Shown here in pieces: positions 43,721 to 54,466 of a stretch of 64,000 nucleotides of DNA. The notes beneath the pieces are model-generated. The model worked only from the letters and a program-made list of their open reading frames with translations. It searched no databases and was not told the origin of the DNA. The position numbers were made by a program, and so were the translations under genes. Source of the DNA: DATFJT01 sp965230755 (lineage in GTDB: Bacteria; Bacteroidota; Bacteroidia; Chitinophagales; Saprospiraceae). The DNA lies in contig CBDDLT010000016.1 of NCBI GenBank assembly GCA_965230755.1, positions 186,001-250,000 of the forward strand, in the 5' to 3' direction. How positions within the stretch are numbered: position 1 is the first letter of the stretch; the number at the start of each line of letters is the position of its first letter.

Positions 43721-46702
43721 TTAATTCTCCGTAGGAGTTGTAATCTGTATTCCATAACAATTAGGATCCGGACAGCATTGCTCTGTAATTACGCATACCG
43801 GGCAGCACAATTCTGCAGGACAGCCCTGAGCATCATCGGCAGTATAAACGTAGCATCTTCGACTTCCGGCAGGTCCTATATCACTTCCGATTAAAGACAA
43901 AATCTGGCCTGTTCCTACTTGAACACCTAGAGTACCGTTTAGCTCGTCATATTCATACCAAACATAATTCGACAGTCCTGATTCGGCGACAAGGTCTGCT
44001 ATATTAGAATCATTGTCACATATGAGATGCTCATTCGGAGGACATGCAGAACTACATGGACTCTGACTCACTGTTGTTGTTATGGTACAGTTCGGATCAT
44101 CAGCATCTGTTATTGTAATTGTAAATGTTGTGGATCCGTCCGCGCTACCATCTTGTAATCTGAAACTCGTTGCACTGCCATAGTTTCCGCTGGTTGGTGT
44201 TACTACGGCTCCATTATCCACTGTTACATTATATGTCGACCCTAAACCTGATCCCATAGGGTTCAAGTCAAAACTGATATAATCATCAGTTGCCAGTGTT
44301 GTTCCATTATCATTACAAGTTTCATTGGCTTCGCCACTATCTGTTAAATTGCATTGAGCCATAGAAAAGCCTATATCATAACTATGGTTATTCTGTCCCG
44401 GGAATCCCAGTGTGATATCAATCGACGAATCATTTCCTTGAGAACCATCACTATCTCTGGCATCACCATTGGCAGAGCCATCATTATTTTGTACAGTAAC
44501 GCTAAATCCGGAAAGCACCGCTTGTTGGCTTCCTCCTTGCGCATTTGGGATTCGAATCGTATAACTGGTATTATAATCTATAGACAAACCATAAATTCTA
44601 GCGCCGGTATTTGTTCCCGAAGCATTACTAAAAATGTAGTTTCCATTACCATCAGTTACTGCGGTAGCAACTACAGAACTGCCATCAAAAAGCTCTACGG
44701 TAATTCCAGAAATTCCTGGTTCATCGGGATCTTGTACCCCATCCATATTGATATCGTTCCAAACGAGATTACCTATTTCTATTGGCATAGGTTCAGATAG
44801 TAATTCCACATCTCCTAGTCCACCAGCCTTACTAAAGTAAAATCGGATATCATCCCTATATACTTGATATCCCTGCACGGGCGCTCCTGTATTACGCGAA
44901 TACCATTTCACCCCTCCTGCATCAAATATTTCATTGAGTGGATCATACACCGATGATATTACTCTCTCTGATCCCGGAATACCAGCTAATCCCCCTAGGG
45001 CAGTTTCCTGGTGTTGTTGCGTTGTATTATTAGCTAAAAAGAAAGCGTCGTTATAAAATTCCTTGCCTCCTGGGCCCTGGGTATCTCTTTCAGGATAATT
45101 GGAAGTGGATGTAACTCCTCCACAGGATGCATCGTTTTCTATAGTCCAAGTTCCACCACCATTAGGACAGGCCCTTAGTATATCTCCTCCGGACATGGTA
45201 AACTCTCTCATTTGTGAGGGAGGAATGGCTTCATTGGGATCCGGCACAAAATTATCATATCCCGTTTGCAAACCCAGTCTGTCAGCAAAACCTAGAATCA
45301 TGGCTCCAGTTTCATCAAATTCTATATCTGATAAAATAGGCTGAGCAGTATTAAAAAACAGCTGTGTAGGGTCAGCTACAGGAGAATATGCCGCGGGTTC
45401 CACAACCCCGAAGAAATCATCTGTCCACGGCTTCCAATTGGCTACATATTGATTGTCGTTGAAGAATGATGTTCTCCAAAAGAAACCTCTTTCGTAATCA
45501 AGGGGAAAACTAAGTACATTGGTAAATGTCGCTGCCCCTAAATCATATCGATATACATTGGCCTCTAGATCATTGCGATCTTGGCTTGTTTCAGCGGTGC
45601 AGACAACGCCCAAATACAAACTTCCTTGGTAATAGGCTATTGACCAGGGAGCATAATCGCCATTAGAACACCCCGGGTTTGGGATATTAATAACCGATCC
45701 ACTGATTGTTTGAGTGCCTATATCTATAGGTATGACTGTCTTTTGATTGAGATTAACAACATACAATGTTTGTTCGTCATCTGAAATATCAATATCACCT
45801 AAAGAAATTCTTCCAACTTCCGGATAGGCTCTCCAATCATAAGATCCCAGCGTACCATTCGGATTCAGATCTGTCCCTCCGGATCTGGGGTCGCTACCCG
45901 TATTTTGCCCGCCAAGGCTATTAACATCAAGCCAGTTGCTCACTGTTCCTGCCGTTTTATTGGTATAATCGATAGAATAAATACCCCCTGTTCCTAATGG
46001 ACCTAGGCTTGCGTGTCTTCGATATGATGCTGCAACAAAGATTGTCTCTGTTCTTTTTTGATAAGCTATTCCCCAAGTTGTACCTACTTCTCCTCCATCA
46101 GCCAACGGATCAAAACTATCCCCTGAACCTCCGGGTTGCCCCTCACCGGTATATGAATCTCTAAAACCCATAATTACCGGTTCACTATTTGCAATACCTG
46201 CTACCTGATTATCCCCGGCCACATATCTTGAGACCGCTAATCTAGGGTCCGATTCAGTATAATGTCTTGGATAATGTAGTCCTAAGTTGATATTATTGCT
46301 CGAAGCGCTAACAAACTGAACTGCAGTATTGCTCAAACCACTGCCATTACCGTCGACTGTTGGTTCCAGCCATGATTCACTCCAGGTAAATTCAACTCTA
46401 ACCGGAAATACAGGGCTAGCATATGACCAGTCACCTGTTGCATCGGTCAATATCGACCCGCTATTGGTACCATTACTGTTATAGACAATGACCTCTACCG
46501 ACTCTAAGCCAAACTCATTGGCATCCTGCTCTCCATAAGTGTTGGACATGCTACCGTCTACAGGCAACTCCTGCCAGACCGTTCCTCCCACTTGTCCAAA
46601 GATCAATGAGGTATTAGCGAAAAACGCCACTAAAAATAAAATCAGTCTATTTTTATTTGATAGACAATACAAATCGCTGAATCGCGAAAGAGAATTTCCC
46701 AT
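43721..46702 (-). CDS. Secreted SdrD_B-domain protein, paralogue 3
   Basis: 993 residues from the ATG at 46702 (a TTG 24 bases earlier is in frame but precedes the basic n-region). Signal peptide 1-36, mature start QVGGTVWQELPV, the same opening as the two paralogues at 6.8-13.6 kb. Then the YGEQDANEFGLE block, a central propeller-like region, an SdrD_B domain (GNLVWNDINMDGVQDPDE, DGNGNYIFSN), one NETCNDNGT/TITITDADDPNC domain and a Cys-rich Ig-like end with YVWYEYDE and CCPDPNCYGIQI. C-terminal halves of paralogues 1 and 3 are much alike, whereas paralogue 2 differs there. No T9SS type A tail. Surface or matrix role inferred. Confidence 0.85.
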   Translation of the reverse strand: MGNSLSRFSDLYCLSNKNRLILFLVAFFANTSLIFGQVGGTVWQELPVDGSMSNTYGEQDANEFGLESVEVIVYNSNGTNSGSILTDATGDWSYASPVFPVRVEFTWSESWLEPTVDGNGSGLSNTAVQFVSASSNNINLGLHYPRHYTESDPRLAVSRYVAGDNQVAGIANSEPVIMGFRDSYTGEGQPGGSGDSFDPLADGGEVGTTWGIAYQKRTETIFVAASYRRHASLGPLGTGGIYSIDYTNKTAGTVSNWLDVNSLGGQNTGSDPRSGGTDLNPNGTLGSYDWRAYPEVGRISLGDIDISDDEQTLYVVNLNQKTVIPIDIGTQTISGSVINIPNPGCSNGDYAPWSIAYYQGSLYLGVVCTAETSQDRNDLEANVYRYDLGAATFTNVLSFPLDYERGFFWRTSFFNDNQYVANWKPWTDDFFGVVEPAAYSPVADPTQLFFNTAQPILSDIEFDETGAMILGFADRLGLQTGYDNFVPDPNEAIPPSQMREFTMSGGDILRACPNGGGTWTIENDASCGGVTSTSNYPERDTQGPGGKEFYNDAFFLANNTTQQHQETALGGLAGIPGSERVISSVYDPLNEIFDAGGVKWYSRNTGAPVQGYQVYRDDIRFYFSKAGGLGDVELLSEPMPIEIGNLVWNDINMDGVQDPDEPGISGITVELFDGSSVVATAVTDGNGNYIFSNASGTNTGARIYGLSIDYNTSYTIRIPNAQGGSQQAVLSGFSVTVQNNDGSANGDARDSDGSQGNDSSIDITLGFPGQNNHSYDIGFSMAQCNLTDSGEANETCNDNGTTLATDDYISFDLNPMGSGLGSTYNVTVDNGAVVTPTSGNYGSATSFRLQDGSADGSTTFTITITDADDPNCTITTTVSQSPCSSACPPNEHLICDNDSNIADLVAESGLSNYVWYEYDELNGTLGVQVGTGQILSLIGSDIGPAGSRRCYVYTADDAQGCPAELCCPVCVITEQCCPDPNCYGIQITTPTEN

Positions 46703-46726
46703 GAAACCTATATTTATAATTAACAA

Positions 46727-47127
46727 ATCGATAGACTTTTAATGAAGTCCTATCTGCCTTATCAAGTATGAATATTTACGTCCGGGGGGAAATCCTCCCT
46801 GTAAAAAGAAAGAAGTAATGTCAGTTGGTTAAAAGCTCAAATTCTATGCCAAAAAGTAGTTTTTTGTTGGACCTAAGAAAGAAAAGATTTCCTCGAATTC
46901 ATCCGAAGCTTGACTGGAATAATATTCGAAACCTAAGATCAGAATTGATTTTCAAAAGAAAATAATCAATGCTATAAAATCGCAAGAAAAGCACAACTCT
47001 ATCAAAAGGAGTTGATCTGTAAATCTGATTCCCGAGAACTAACTTAGGCCAACTAGAACTAAAACCAAGTATTAATATAAATCACAGATAAACGACCAAT
47101 TATTAATTTTTCCTTTTTAATTATCAA
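46727..47127. other. Gap with no recognised feature
   Basis: About 400 AT-rich bases between the start of SdrD_B paralogue 3 and the end of the SulP gene. No gene, strong hairpin or clear promoter box was recognised. Confidence 0.5.
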
Positions 47128-48987
47128 TTAATAAACGTCCTCCACATTCTCCTTAACGTACTCAAAACAGCTATCCATGTCCTCGAAAATAAGCTCTCTA
47201 CCCACTAGGTCTGGAACAATATCGATGCTCTCCATTCTGGAAAGAGGCTGATCGTTGACTCCTACCATAAGGATAATAATTCCATTTTTCCTCAATTCCA
47301 GTAAGACATTTTCAAGTGTAAAAAGACCTGATTGATCAACATATGGCATATCTTCCAGGTCGAGCAAAACATGAGTAGCCGTCTCCGGTATTTGTTGAGA
47401 TAATCGGGTAAAGTCATTGGTATAACCAAAGAATAAGGGTCCGGCAACTCTCTTAATAAACACCTCTTCTTTCAGTTTTTCCGGAATTTCAGCTCTTAAC
47501 TTCTCTTCTGCTTCTTCATTCTCAACTGTATTCAAAGACACGACTTCAGATTGGGCTGTAGTTAAATCTCCCATTTTCTTCATGAACACCAATGCTGCAG
47601 CAATTAGTCCAATACCGACAGCAAAGACCAGGTTCCAGAATACGGCCAGGATCATCACCAAAAACATGATAACTACCTCAGATACGTTCATCTTTGGAAT
47701 ACTTCTCAATCCTTTGTAATCCATGACACCAATACCTACGGTCAATAGAATTCCGGCTAAAACAGCTGCGGGAATCTGAGAAGCTATTGGACCCAAAGCC
47801 AACAAAATCATCAGCAGCATCACACCGGCCGTCATACCCGACAGTTTGGTTTTACCCCCTGACTGAATATTTACAACCGTTCTGATCGTGGCTCCCGCAC
47901 CAGGAATCCCACCAAAGAGCGCCGCGATTCCATTGCCAATTCCCTGACCCACCAATTCCTTATTCGGGTTGTGCATGGTCTTTGTCATATTATCTGCTAC
48001 CACAGAAGTAAGAAGAGAATCTATCGCCCCCAACAGAGCCAGAGTTAGGGCCGTGAAAAAATAGGGTATTACTTCTCCTATATTGAACTGGGTGAAAATT
48101 TCATATCTAAATGCTGGAAATCCAGATGGAATTTTAGGAATAGGTCGGTAATTTATTGTTCCATTAGCTTGAAGGAAATAGGCTACTACCGAAACGGCAA
48201 CAAGTGCAACCAATGTACTCGGAATGGCTTTAGTAATGCGTTTAAAACCATATATAATGAAAATGGTCGCTAATGCGAGAATTAATTCTATCCAATTGAT
48301 ATTGGCAAAAGCCTTCGACAAATACCTCAAAGCACCAACCACTCCTGACGCATTCTTCTTAGTCAGGGTTGTCGCTTCCAAAAAGATTTCATCTTCACTC
48401 ACCTTTTCAGCCCTAGAAATGGTCTCTTTAAAATCCTCCAAGACCAGAATACCTTCTCCGGCCTCATCTCGTAATATTTTCTCCAGCAAAACCTCTTCGG
48501 CCTGAGCCTTGAAGGTATTGACTAATTTAAGGTCCTCTTCAGGATAATATCCCAACATGGGCAGGATCTGGGTAATTATAATAATGATTCCAATGGCAGA
48601 CATAAATCCTGATACAACGGGATAGGGAATATACTTGATGTACATACCCAGTTTTATCACCCCGAGAAAGATGAGCATAACACCAGCCAAAAGAAATACC
48701 GTCAAGATAGCGGGAAGGGCCTCTTCCAGGTTACCATTGTGTTCTGCGATAATACCTGAAATGATCACCATACTCACTGCCGTCATTGGAGCGGTAGGGC
48801 CAGATATTTGCGTAGGTGTTCCTCCGAATAAGGCTGCAAAAAAAGCAATAAATATAGCTCCGTACAAACCAGCATCAGGTCCTAGCCCTGAACTTAAACC
48901 AAAGGCTAAAGCCAAAGGCAACGCCACAATACCTGCCGTAATTCCTCCCAGCAAATCCCCTCTCAAATGAGCAAAGAACCCTTTCAT
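47128..48987 (-). CDS. SulP-family inorganic anion transporter
   Basis: 619 residues. Inner-membrane transporter for sulfate, bicarbonate or another anion, with 10-14 helices; the N-terminal part LRGDLLGGITAGIVALPLALAFG and PTAPMTAVSMVIISG carry family signatures, as does GGIPGAGATIRTVVNI. An insert of about 65 residues (about 165-230) with acidic residues lies between helices. The C-terminus (about 515-619) is a STAS domain (HVLLDLEDMPYVDQSG, with the Asp/Ser switch region). The transported anion cannot be decided from the sequence; bicarbonate and sulfate are the likely choices. Divergent from the methyltransferase gene at 49112. Confidence 0.92.
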   Translation of the reverse strand: MKGFFAHLRGDLLGGITAGIVALPLALAFGLSSGLGPDAGLYGAIFIAFFAALFGGTPTQISGPTAPMTAVSMVIISGIIAEHNGNLEEALPAILTVFLLAGVMLIFLGVIKLGMYIKYIPYPVVSGFMSAIGIIIIITQILPMLGYYPEEDLKLVNTFKAQAEEVLLEKILRDEAGEGILVLEDFKETISRAEKVSEDEIFLEATTLTKKNASGVVGALRYLSKAFANINWIELILALATIFIIYGFKRITKAIPSTLVALVAVSVVAYFLQANGTINYRPIPKIPSGFPAFRYEIFTQFNIGEVIPYFFTALTLALLGAIDSLLTSVVADNMTKTMHNPNKELVGQGIGNGIAALFGGIPGAGATIRTVVNIQSGGKTKLSGMTAGVMLLMILLALGPIASQIPAAVLAGILLTVGIGVMDYKGLRSIPKMNVSEVVIMFLVMILAVFWNLVFAVGIGLIAAALVFMKKMGDLTTAQSEVVSLNTVENEEAEEKLRAEIPEKLKEEVFIKRVAGPLFFGYTNDFTRLSQQIPETATHVLLDLEDMPYVDQSGLFTLENVLLELRKNGIIILMVGVNDQPLSRMESIDIVPDLVGRELIFEDMDSCFEYVKENVEDVY

Positions 48988-49111
48988 ATCTTACTAGTAT
49001 TAATTTTAAATTTGTTAAAAGATAATCAAATTATTTAGGAAATCGAATTCTACAATCATCTAATCCTTGTAAATAGCTCTATTTTGTTCACTGGTTAATT
49101 AAAGTTTACGC

Positions 49112-50308
49112 TTGAAAACAATTGCTATAAAACTTCTTCCAAAAGCTGAAAAGGCCATCGTCAAGGGCCATCCCTGGATATTCGAAAATTCTATCGTCCA
49201 TCAGAATAAGGAAGGAGATTCAGGAGATATCGCCATTATTTTTGGCCAACGTAGTAATAAATTGTTGGCTGTTGGATTGTATGATCCTCATTCTACTATT
49301 CGAATAAGAATTCTATCCATTAGAAAAAGCATCAGACTTGACAAGGACTTTTTTCAAGAGCGTATCGCGAACGCTTTGTTAAAGAGAAAGGATCTTCTAA
49401 AAACGGAAACTACGGGATACAGATTGATTTATGGTGAGAATGATCAGCTACCCGGAATGATCATTGATAACTATGACTCATCCGTGGTGATCAAGTTGTA
49501 CACCACCATTTGGTTTCCCTATTTGGATATAATAGTAGAAGCATTGAAAGCTTCTATTAATGTGCGCTGTATTGTGCTTAGAATGGCCAGAATAGTTCAG
49601 AACAAAAACTCCTCTTACCGAGAAGGAATGGTACTCTACGGCGATAAAGACTATAATGGTGAAGTTGTTTTCAAAGAACACGGTCTTCTATTTTCTACAA
49701 ATATTATTCAAGGGCATAAAACTGGTTTTTTCTTAGATCATCGTCACAATCGTTTGCGCATTCGGTCATTGGCTAAAGATCGACATGTGTTGGATGTATT
49801 TTCGTATTCTGGTGGATTCTCAGTGAATGCACTTGCCGGCGGAGCAAAGTCAGTTAGTAGCGTTGACCTGAGCAAACAAGCTCTATTACATGCCGAGAAG
49901 AATGCTGAGCTCAACGGATTTGAAGGAAGACTGAATAGATTAAGTGGAGATGCCTTTGATTTATTAGAGCAAATGACTAAAGAAAAAAAGCTTTTCGACT
50001 TAATTATCATTGATCCACCATCCTTTGCAAAGTCTGAAACACAAAAAGCTTCTGCAATAATCTCTTACAAAAGACTACTTCATTTAGCGGTGAAACTGAG
50101 TGCGAAGAAAGCAATCATACTTTTTGCCTCCTGTTCGAGCCGAATTAAAATGGTTGAATTCGATGAGCTGGTGGAAAATATCCTTTCCACCCCGTCTCTA
50201 AAGGGCCAGTTTGCTATCAGACACAAAGGTGAACATGACATTGATCATCCTCAGGGCATCCCCGAATTGGACTATCTCAAAGCCATTTATATTCACAAAA
50301 AATCCTAA
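49112..50308 (+). CDS. Class I rRNA methyltransferase, RlmI-like
   Basis: 398 residues. N-terminal PUA domain (KGHPWIFENSI, about 17-75), a middle EEHEE-like linker, and a C-terminal SAM-binding domain: VLDVFSYSGGFSVNALAGG (motif I), SVDLSKQAL, IIIDPPSFAKSE (motif IV) and LFASCSSRI (motif VI, Cys likely catalytic). Matches enzymes that methylate C5 of a cytosine in 23S rRNA, such as RlmI; the exact site is inferred. Starts with TTG at 49112, the first in-frame start that fits the PUA domain. Cytoplasmic; single gene. Confidence 0.88.
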   Translation: MKTIAIKLLPKAEKAIVKGHPWIFENSIVHQNKEGDSGDIAIIFGQRSNKLLAVGLYDPHSTIRIRILSIRKSIRLDKDFFQERIANALLKRKDLLKTETTGYRLIYGENDQLPGMIIDNYDSSVVIKLYTTIWFPYLDIIVEALKASINVRCIVLRMARIVQNKNSSYREGMVLYGDKDYNGEVVFKEHGLLFSTNIIQGHKTGFFLDHRHNRLRIRSLAKDRHVLDVFSYSGGFSVNALAGGAKSVSSVDLSKQALLHAEKNAELNGFEGRLNRLSGDAFDLLEQMTKEKKLFDLIIIDPPSFAKSETQKASAIISYKRLLHLAVKLSAKKAIILFASCSSRIKMVEFDELVENILSTPSLKGQFAIRHKGEHDIDHPQGIPELDYLKAIYIHKKS

Positions 50309-50395
50309 TCTTATATAAGAATTTCGCCCACTCGTAGAAAAAAGCGCACTTCTAACCGTGGATATTAATAATATTGTCATCACAAAATACTGCGT

Positions 50396-52831
50396 ATGAG
50401 GTCCACTATACTTGTTTTATTTACTCTTGCTGTTTTTACTTCTTTGAGTTTTGCTCAAAATGCATCTTTGTCCGGAACATTGAAAGATGGAAGCAACGGT
50501 GATGCACTCTCCTTTGCTAACTGTGTTTTATACCATGCAAAGGATAGCAGCTTGGTCAAAGTTGAGACCACTAGTGACGACGGGGTTTTCTCCTTTAACG
50601 GACTTTCAAAAGGATCATATTTTTTGGAGTTGTCTTATGTCGGATTCGAATCCATGATCATGGATAACATTTCGCTAAATACGAATGAAAAGAAAGATTT
50701 GGGAGAGCTCAATTTGAATTCTTCCAGTACTGAGTTAGAACAAGCAGTCGTAACTGCTCAAAGGGCTTTAGTGGAAATCAAGGCCGATAGAACGGTTTTC
50801 AATGTTCAAGGTACGATTAATAGCGTAGGTAATAATGGACTTGATCTACTTAGAAAAGCCCCAGGTTTGGTCGTTGATAATAATAACAATATAACGGTAT
50901 TAGGAAGATCAGGGGTTCTGATTTATGTGGATGGCAAGCGCCTTCCTTTGAGTGGCGACGAATTGACTGCTTATCTACAGAATTTGACCGCGGAACAGAT
51001 CGATAGAATAGATATTATCACCAGCCCGGGAGCAAGATATGAAGCCGAAGGAAATGCTGGAATTATTGACATCAGGCTCAAAAAATCTGATGATCACGGA
51101 GCCAATGGTAATCTAAGCAATACAGCTAGCCAGGGTAGATACTTCAGAAATAATACAACCTTGAGCGGAAATTATAAAGACCGAAAACTTAATGCTTTTG
51201 GTTCGGTAAGCAGCAACCTGGGGTCTCGCTACAATCATATGAAGTTTAACAGTTATCAGAACAACATCAATGTTTACGAAGTGAACAATATGATAGATGA
51301 GGATGAAAACTGGAATACGCGATTAGGTGCTGATTACAACATTAAAGGGGATCACTATATTGGTTTTTTAGTCAATTATGGAATGAATAATACAGATGGT
51401 ATCATTAACAATAGGAGTATCATCAATAACCAGGCTTTTCCTGACCAGGTAGATAGTATTTTACAAGTTACCAATGTGGTTGATACGGAGTCAACGCAGC
51501 AGACTTACAATCTCAATTACAGATGGGATAGAAAACAATCATCGCTTAATATCGACTTGGATTACGGTACTTTTGATCGTTCCAACCTTAGGAGCCAGCC
51601 GAATTTGTATTATCAAGCTGATGGAAAAACCCCTCTTTCTTCGATTATTACAGAAATTAATACCGATTCGAAAATCGACATTTCTACATTTAAGATCGAC
51701 TACGAAAAGGATTTCCTAGGAGGTAGAATCGGTGTTGGAACGAAGTTGAGTCAAGTAGTAACGGACAATGAGTTTCTTTTCTATAACGTAGACGACGGAA
51801 CCCCAATAAGAGATAATCGAAGATCCAATATTTTCGAATATGATGAAAAGGTTTATGCTGGATATGTAGAATACAAAAGACCGATCAACGAAAAACTGAA
51901 TTTTTCAGGAGGACTTAGGATGGAGATTACAGATGCGGTAGGTGAGCTAATGCCTTTCGAAGAAGATTTGAGAGAAGATCCGGTTATTCAGGATTATACC
52001 AACTTTTTCCCCAGTGTAGGATTTAGCTACCAACTTAATCCGGTCAATGTATTTGCCTTGAATTACGGTAGTAGAATTAACCGCCCTGATTATAATGTAT
52101 TGAACCCTTTTGAGAATCAGCTCAGTGAAATTTCCTTTGAGAAAGGGAATGCATTCTTGGTTCCTGAAATCGTGCACAATATTGAATTAGGCTATACTTA
52201 TCAGTATCGATTCAACTTTAAATTAGCTTATAGTCAAACCTCTGATCAAATCACAAGACTTATCGGACCTGATGACAGGGATCCTCGAGCTGGTTTCATA
52301 ACCTGGGATAATCTGGCAAAACAAACGGTGTACAATTTTAATATTAGCGCTCCATTTACCGTCAAAGAATGGTGGAGTCTATACATGAATATCAATTCTT
52401 CCTATATTCACAACGAAGCTGATTATCCTGATCGTGGTAAAATTGATATCAGCGTATTCAATTATACCATTTTCCAGCAGCAAACTTTCCAATTGGGTAA
52501 AGGATATTCTGCAGAGCTTTCGGGTTATTATCACGGCCCAGGTGTCTGGGGTGGAGTCTTTGAGTATGATGGCAACTGGGGACTTAATATAGGTCTTCAA
52601 AAGAGATTCCTTCAGAATAGATTAAATGCTAAAATTAGCGCGACCGATCTTTTCTACGAAAATGGCTGGAGTGGAACATCCAACTTTAATGGATTGGTGT
52701 CCAATGGAAATGGAGAGTGGGACAGTAGAAGGGTTAGCTTGAGCTTGTCTTATTCATTTGGAAATAGCCAACTGAAAATCAAGAAGAGAAAATCAGGTTT
52801 GGAGGAAGAGTCCAACCGTGTAGGGCAATAA
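50396..52831 (+). CDS. TonB-dependent-receptor-like outer-membrane protein
   Basis: 811 residues. Signal peptide 1-20 (LSFAQ), CarboxypepD_reg-like domain at about 22-105 (GTLKDGSNGDALSFANC, LELSYVGFE), plug domain at about 125-225 (RTVFNVQGTINSVGNNGLDLLRKAPGL, VYVDGKRLPLSG, IDRIDIITSPGARYEAEG) and a long beta barrel of the OMP_b-brl_3 type, ending in SLSYSFG. Many members in Bacteroidota lack a TonB box and have unknown substrates, so transport is inferred only from the fold. Single gene with no SusD partner beside it. Confidence 0.9.
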   Translation: MRSTILVLFTLAVFTSLSFAQNASLSGTLKDGSNGDALSFANCVLYHAKDSSLVKVETTSDDGVFSFNGLSKGSYFLELSYVGFESMIMDNISLNTNEKKDLGELNLNSSSTELEQAVVTAQRALVEIKADRTVFNVQGTINSVGNNGLDLLRKAPGLVVDNNNNITVLGRSGVLIYVDGKRLPLSGDELTAYLQNLTAEQIDRIDIITSPGARYEAEGNAGIIDIRLKKSDDHGANGNLSNTASQGRYFRNNTTLSGNYKDRKLNAFGSVSSNLGSRYNHMKFNSYQNNINVYEVNNMIDEDENWNTRLGADYNIKGDHYIGFLVNYGMNNTDGIINNRSIINNQAFPDQVDSILQVTNVVDTESTQQTYNLNYRWDRKQSSLNIDLDYGTFDRSNLRSQPNLYYQADGKTPLSSIITEINTDSKIDISTFKIDYEKDFLGGRIGVGTKLSQVVTDNEFLFYNVDDGTPIRDNRRSNIFEYDEKVYAGYVEYKRPINEKLNFSGGLRMEITDAVGELMPFEEDLREDPVIQDYTNFFPSVGFSYQLNPVNVFALNYGSRINRPDYNVLNPFENQLSEISFEKGNAFLVPEIVHNIELGYTYQYRFNFKLAYSQTSDQITRLIGPDDRDPRAGFITWDNLAKQTVYNFNISAPFTVKEWWSLYMNINSSYIHNEADYPDRGKIDISVFNYTIFQQQTFQLGKGYSAELSGYYHGPGVWGGVFEYDGNWGLNIGLQKRFLQNRLNAKISATDLFYENGWSGTSNFNGLVSNGNGEWDSRRVSLSLSYSFGNSQLKIKKRKSGLEEESNRVGQ

Positions 52832-52891
52832 AATTAATTCATCTGACAAGGATATATTATTGTAGTTTTTCGAACATCTGCTTCTTCTTTG

Positions 52892-52899
52892 TATCTTTG
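52892..52899 (+). promoter_or_regulatory. -7 box for the helicase gene
   Basis: TATCTTTG matches TAnnTTTG exactly and lies 35 bases before the ATG at 52934. The -33 element is weak (TTTTTCG around 52866-52872). Confidence 0.5.
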
Positions 52900-52933
52900 T
52901 AGCTTACTTTAAAAAGTTCGGAAGCAGAATTGG

Positions 52934-54466
52934 ATGGAAGCTAAGAATAATGAAAATGAGCAGCAGATAGAGATTATTGCCCATAAGGGGAAGACGCTGT
53001 ACGACTATCAGCAAGAGGATATCAGTAGGATATTTGAAAAAATAGACAATTATCCTTCCAATTTTAATCTTCTTTATCAGCTCCCGACCGGCGGAGGTAA
53101 AACTGTTATTTTTTCGGAGATTGCCAAGCGATTTCTTTTAAACAAGGGTAAGAAAGTAGTCATCTTAACCCACAGGATTGAATTACTTCGCCAGACCTCT
53201 AAAATGCTCTCTGAGTTCGGAGTGACCAATAAGATTATCGATAGCGAAGTAAAGAGTCTCTCCAAGAAAGAAAATCATCAGTGTTTTGTCGCTATGGTGG
53301 AAACGCTGAATAACAGGTTGAATGAAGAGGCCATTGAGTTTGAAAACATCGGATTGGTTATCATCGATGAAGCACACTACAATTCATTTAGAAAGCTTTT
53401 CAAGTTTTTCAAGGACAGCTTTATATTAGGTGTTACCGCAACTCCCTTAAGTTCAAATATCAACAAACCCATGAATGAGATATACGGCGAGCTGATCGTA
53501 GGATATCCCATTAAGTCTTTGGTTGATATGGGTTATCTATCCAAGGCAACGACTTTTACTTATCATGTGGGATTAGGAACACTAAAGATTGGTGCCAATG
53601 GGGATTACACGGTCAAGTCCTCAGAGATGCTCTATTCCACCAATACCATGCAAGGTAAGCTACTCAAGGCCTATGAAGAAAAAGCGAAAGGAAAGAAGAC
53701 CCTGATCTTCAACAACGGGATTAATACTTCTCGAAGAGTTTATTTGACTTTTTCAACTGCGGGTTATCCGATCCGCCACGTCGATAGTAAAACGCCTAAA
53801 CGCCAAAGAGAAGAAACACTGCAGTGGTTTAAGGAAACCCCTGGATCAATACTGACTTCGGTCGGTATATTAACCACAGGATTCGATGAACCCTCTGTTC
53901 AAGTTGTCATACTGAATCGAGCTACAAGATCTCCAACTCTATATTATCAAATGCTGGGTAGGGGTTCTAGGGTAACCCAAACAAAATCCACTTTTGAAAT
54001 TGTCGATTTAGGGAACAATGTGGCGCGCTTTGGGCTGTGGTCTGAAGAATTGGATTGGCAGAGAATATTCAAGAATCCTCGCAAATATCTCGAAAGTCTC
54101 ATTTCTGATGATGACATCGAGAGAAGATTCGTTTATACCATGCCTTATGAAGTAAGAATGCGCTTTGATAAAACAGAGAATATTGATTTCGATGTCAAGG
54201 AGGAGTATAAAAGGGTTATCGCATCCGGACAACGCCCTCAGAAGGTCTTAGAAAACTCTATGGACCAACATGTTCAAATGTGTGTGGAAAATGGAGAAAC
54301 ACTTGAGGAGGCCTATGAACTGGCTAGACTTCTAGAGGAAGATATCACAGATAGAGTACGCCATTACTGCTACTGCATTAGTAACAGCACCAAGAACTAT
54401 AGAACTTGGGTGCTGGAAGAATACGGTAGAAAAATGCGCAGTCAAATCGCGATGGAGTTCTTATAG
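52934..54466 (+). CDS. DEAD/DEAH-box (SF2, ResIII-type) helicase
   Basis: 510 residues. ATP-dependent DNA or RNA helicase: Q-like YDYQQEDI, motif I PTGGGKT at 51-57, motif II DEAH at 145-148, motif III TATPLS, motif V around TTGFDEPSVQ and motif VI QMLGRGSR. About 130 C-terminal residues form a helical, charged domain without a known name. Such stand-alone SF2 helicases are common and ungrouped in Bacteroidota; DNA repair is one possibility. No nuclease or methylase gene lies beside it, so a restriction or defence role is not supported. Its stop overlaps the convergent T9SS gene by six bases. Confidence 0.9.
   Translation: MEAKNNENEQQIEIIAHKGKTLYDYQQEDISRIFEKIDNYPSNFNLLYQLPTGGGKTVIFSEIAKRFLLNKGKKVVILTHRIELLRQTSKMLSEFGVTNKIIDSEVKSLSKKENHQCFVAMVETLNNRLNEEAIEFENIGLVIIDEAHYNSFRKLFKFFKDSFILGVTATPLSSNINKPMNEIYGELIVGYPIKSLVDMGYLSKATTFTYHVGLGTLKIGANGDYTVKSSEMLYSTNTMQGKLLKAYEEKAKGKKTLIFNNGINTSRRVYLTFSTAGYPIRHVDSKTPKRQREETLQWFKETPGSILTSVGILTTGFDEPSVQVVILNRATRSPTLYYQMLGRGSRVTQTKSTFEIVDLGNNVARFGLWSEELDWQRIFKNPRKYLESLISDDDIERRFVYTMPYEVRMRFDKTENIDFDVKEEYKRVIASGQRPQKVLENSMDQHVQMCVENGETLEEAYELARLLEEDITDRVRHYCYCISNSTKNYRTWVLEEYGRKMRSQIAMEFL

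Noticed and set aside
44354..44800. A 148-codon open frame antisense to SdrD_B paralogue 3
   Set aside because: Its composition (I/S/R-rich) mirrors the repetitive coding strand; no start signal or family match.
47128..47430. Separate STAS-domain gene
   Set aside because: The STAS part is in frame and continuous with the SulP transporter.
52934..54466. The helicase as part of a restriction or phage-defence system
   Set aside because: No methylase, nuclease or other defence gene is adjacent; neighbours are envelope and secreted proteins.
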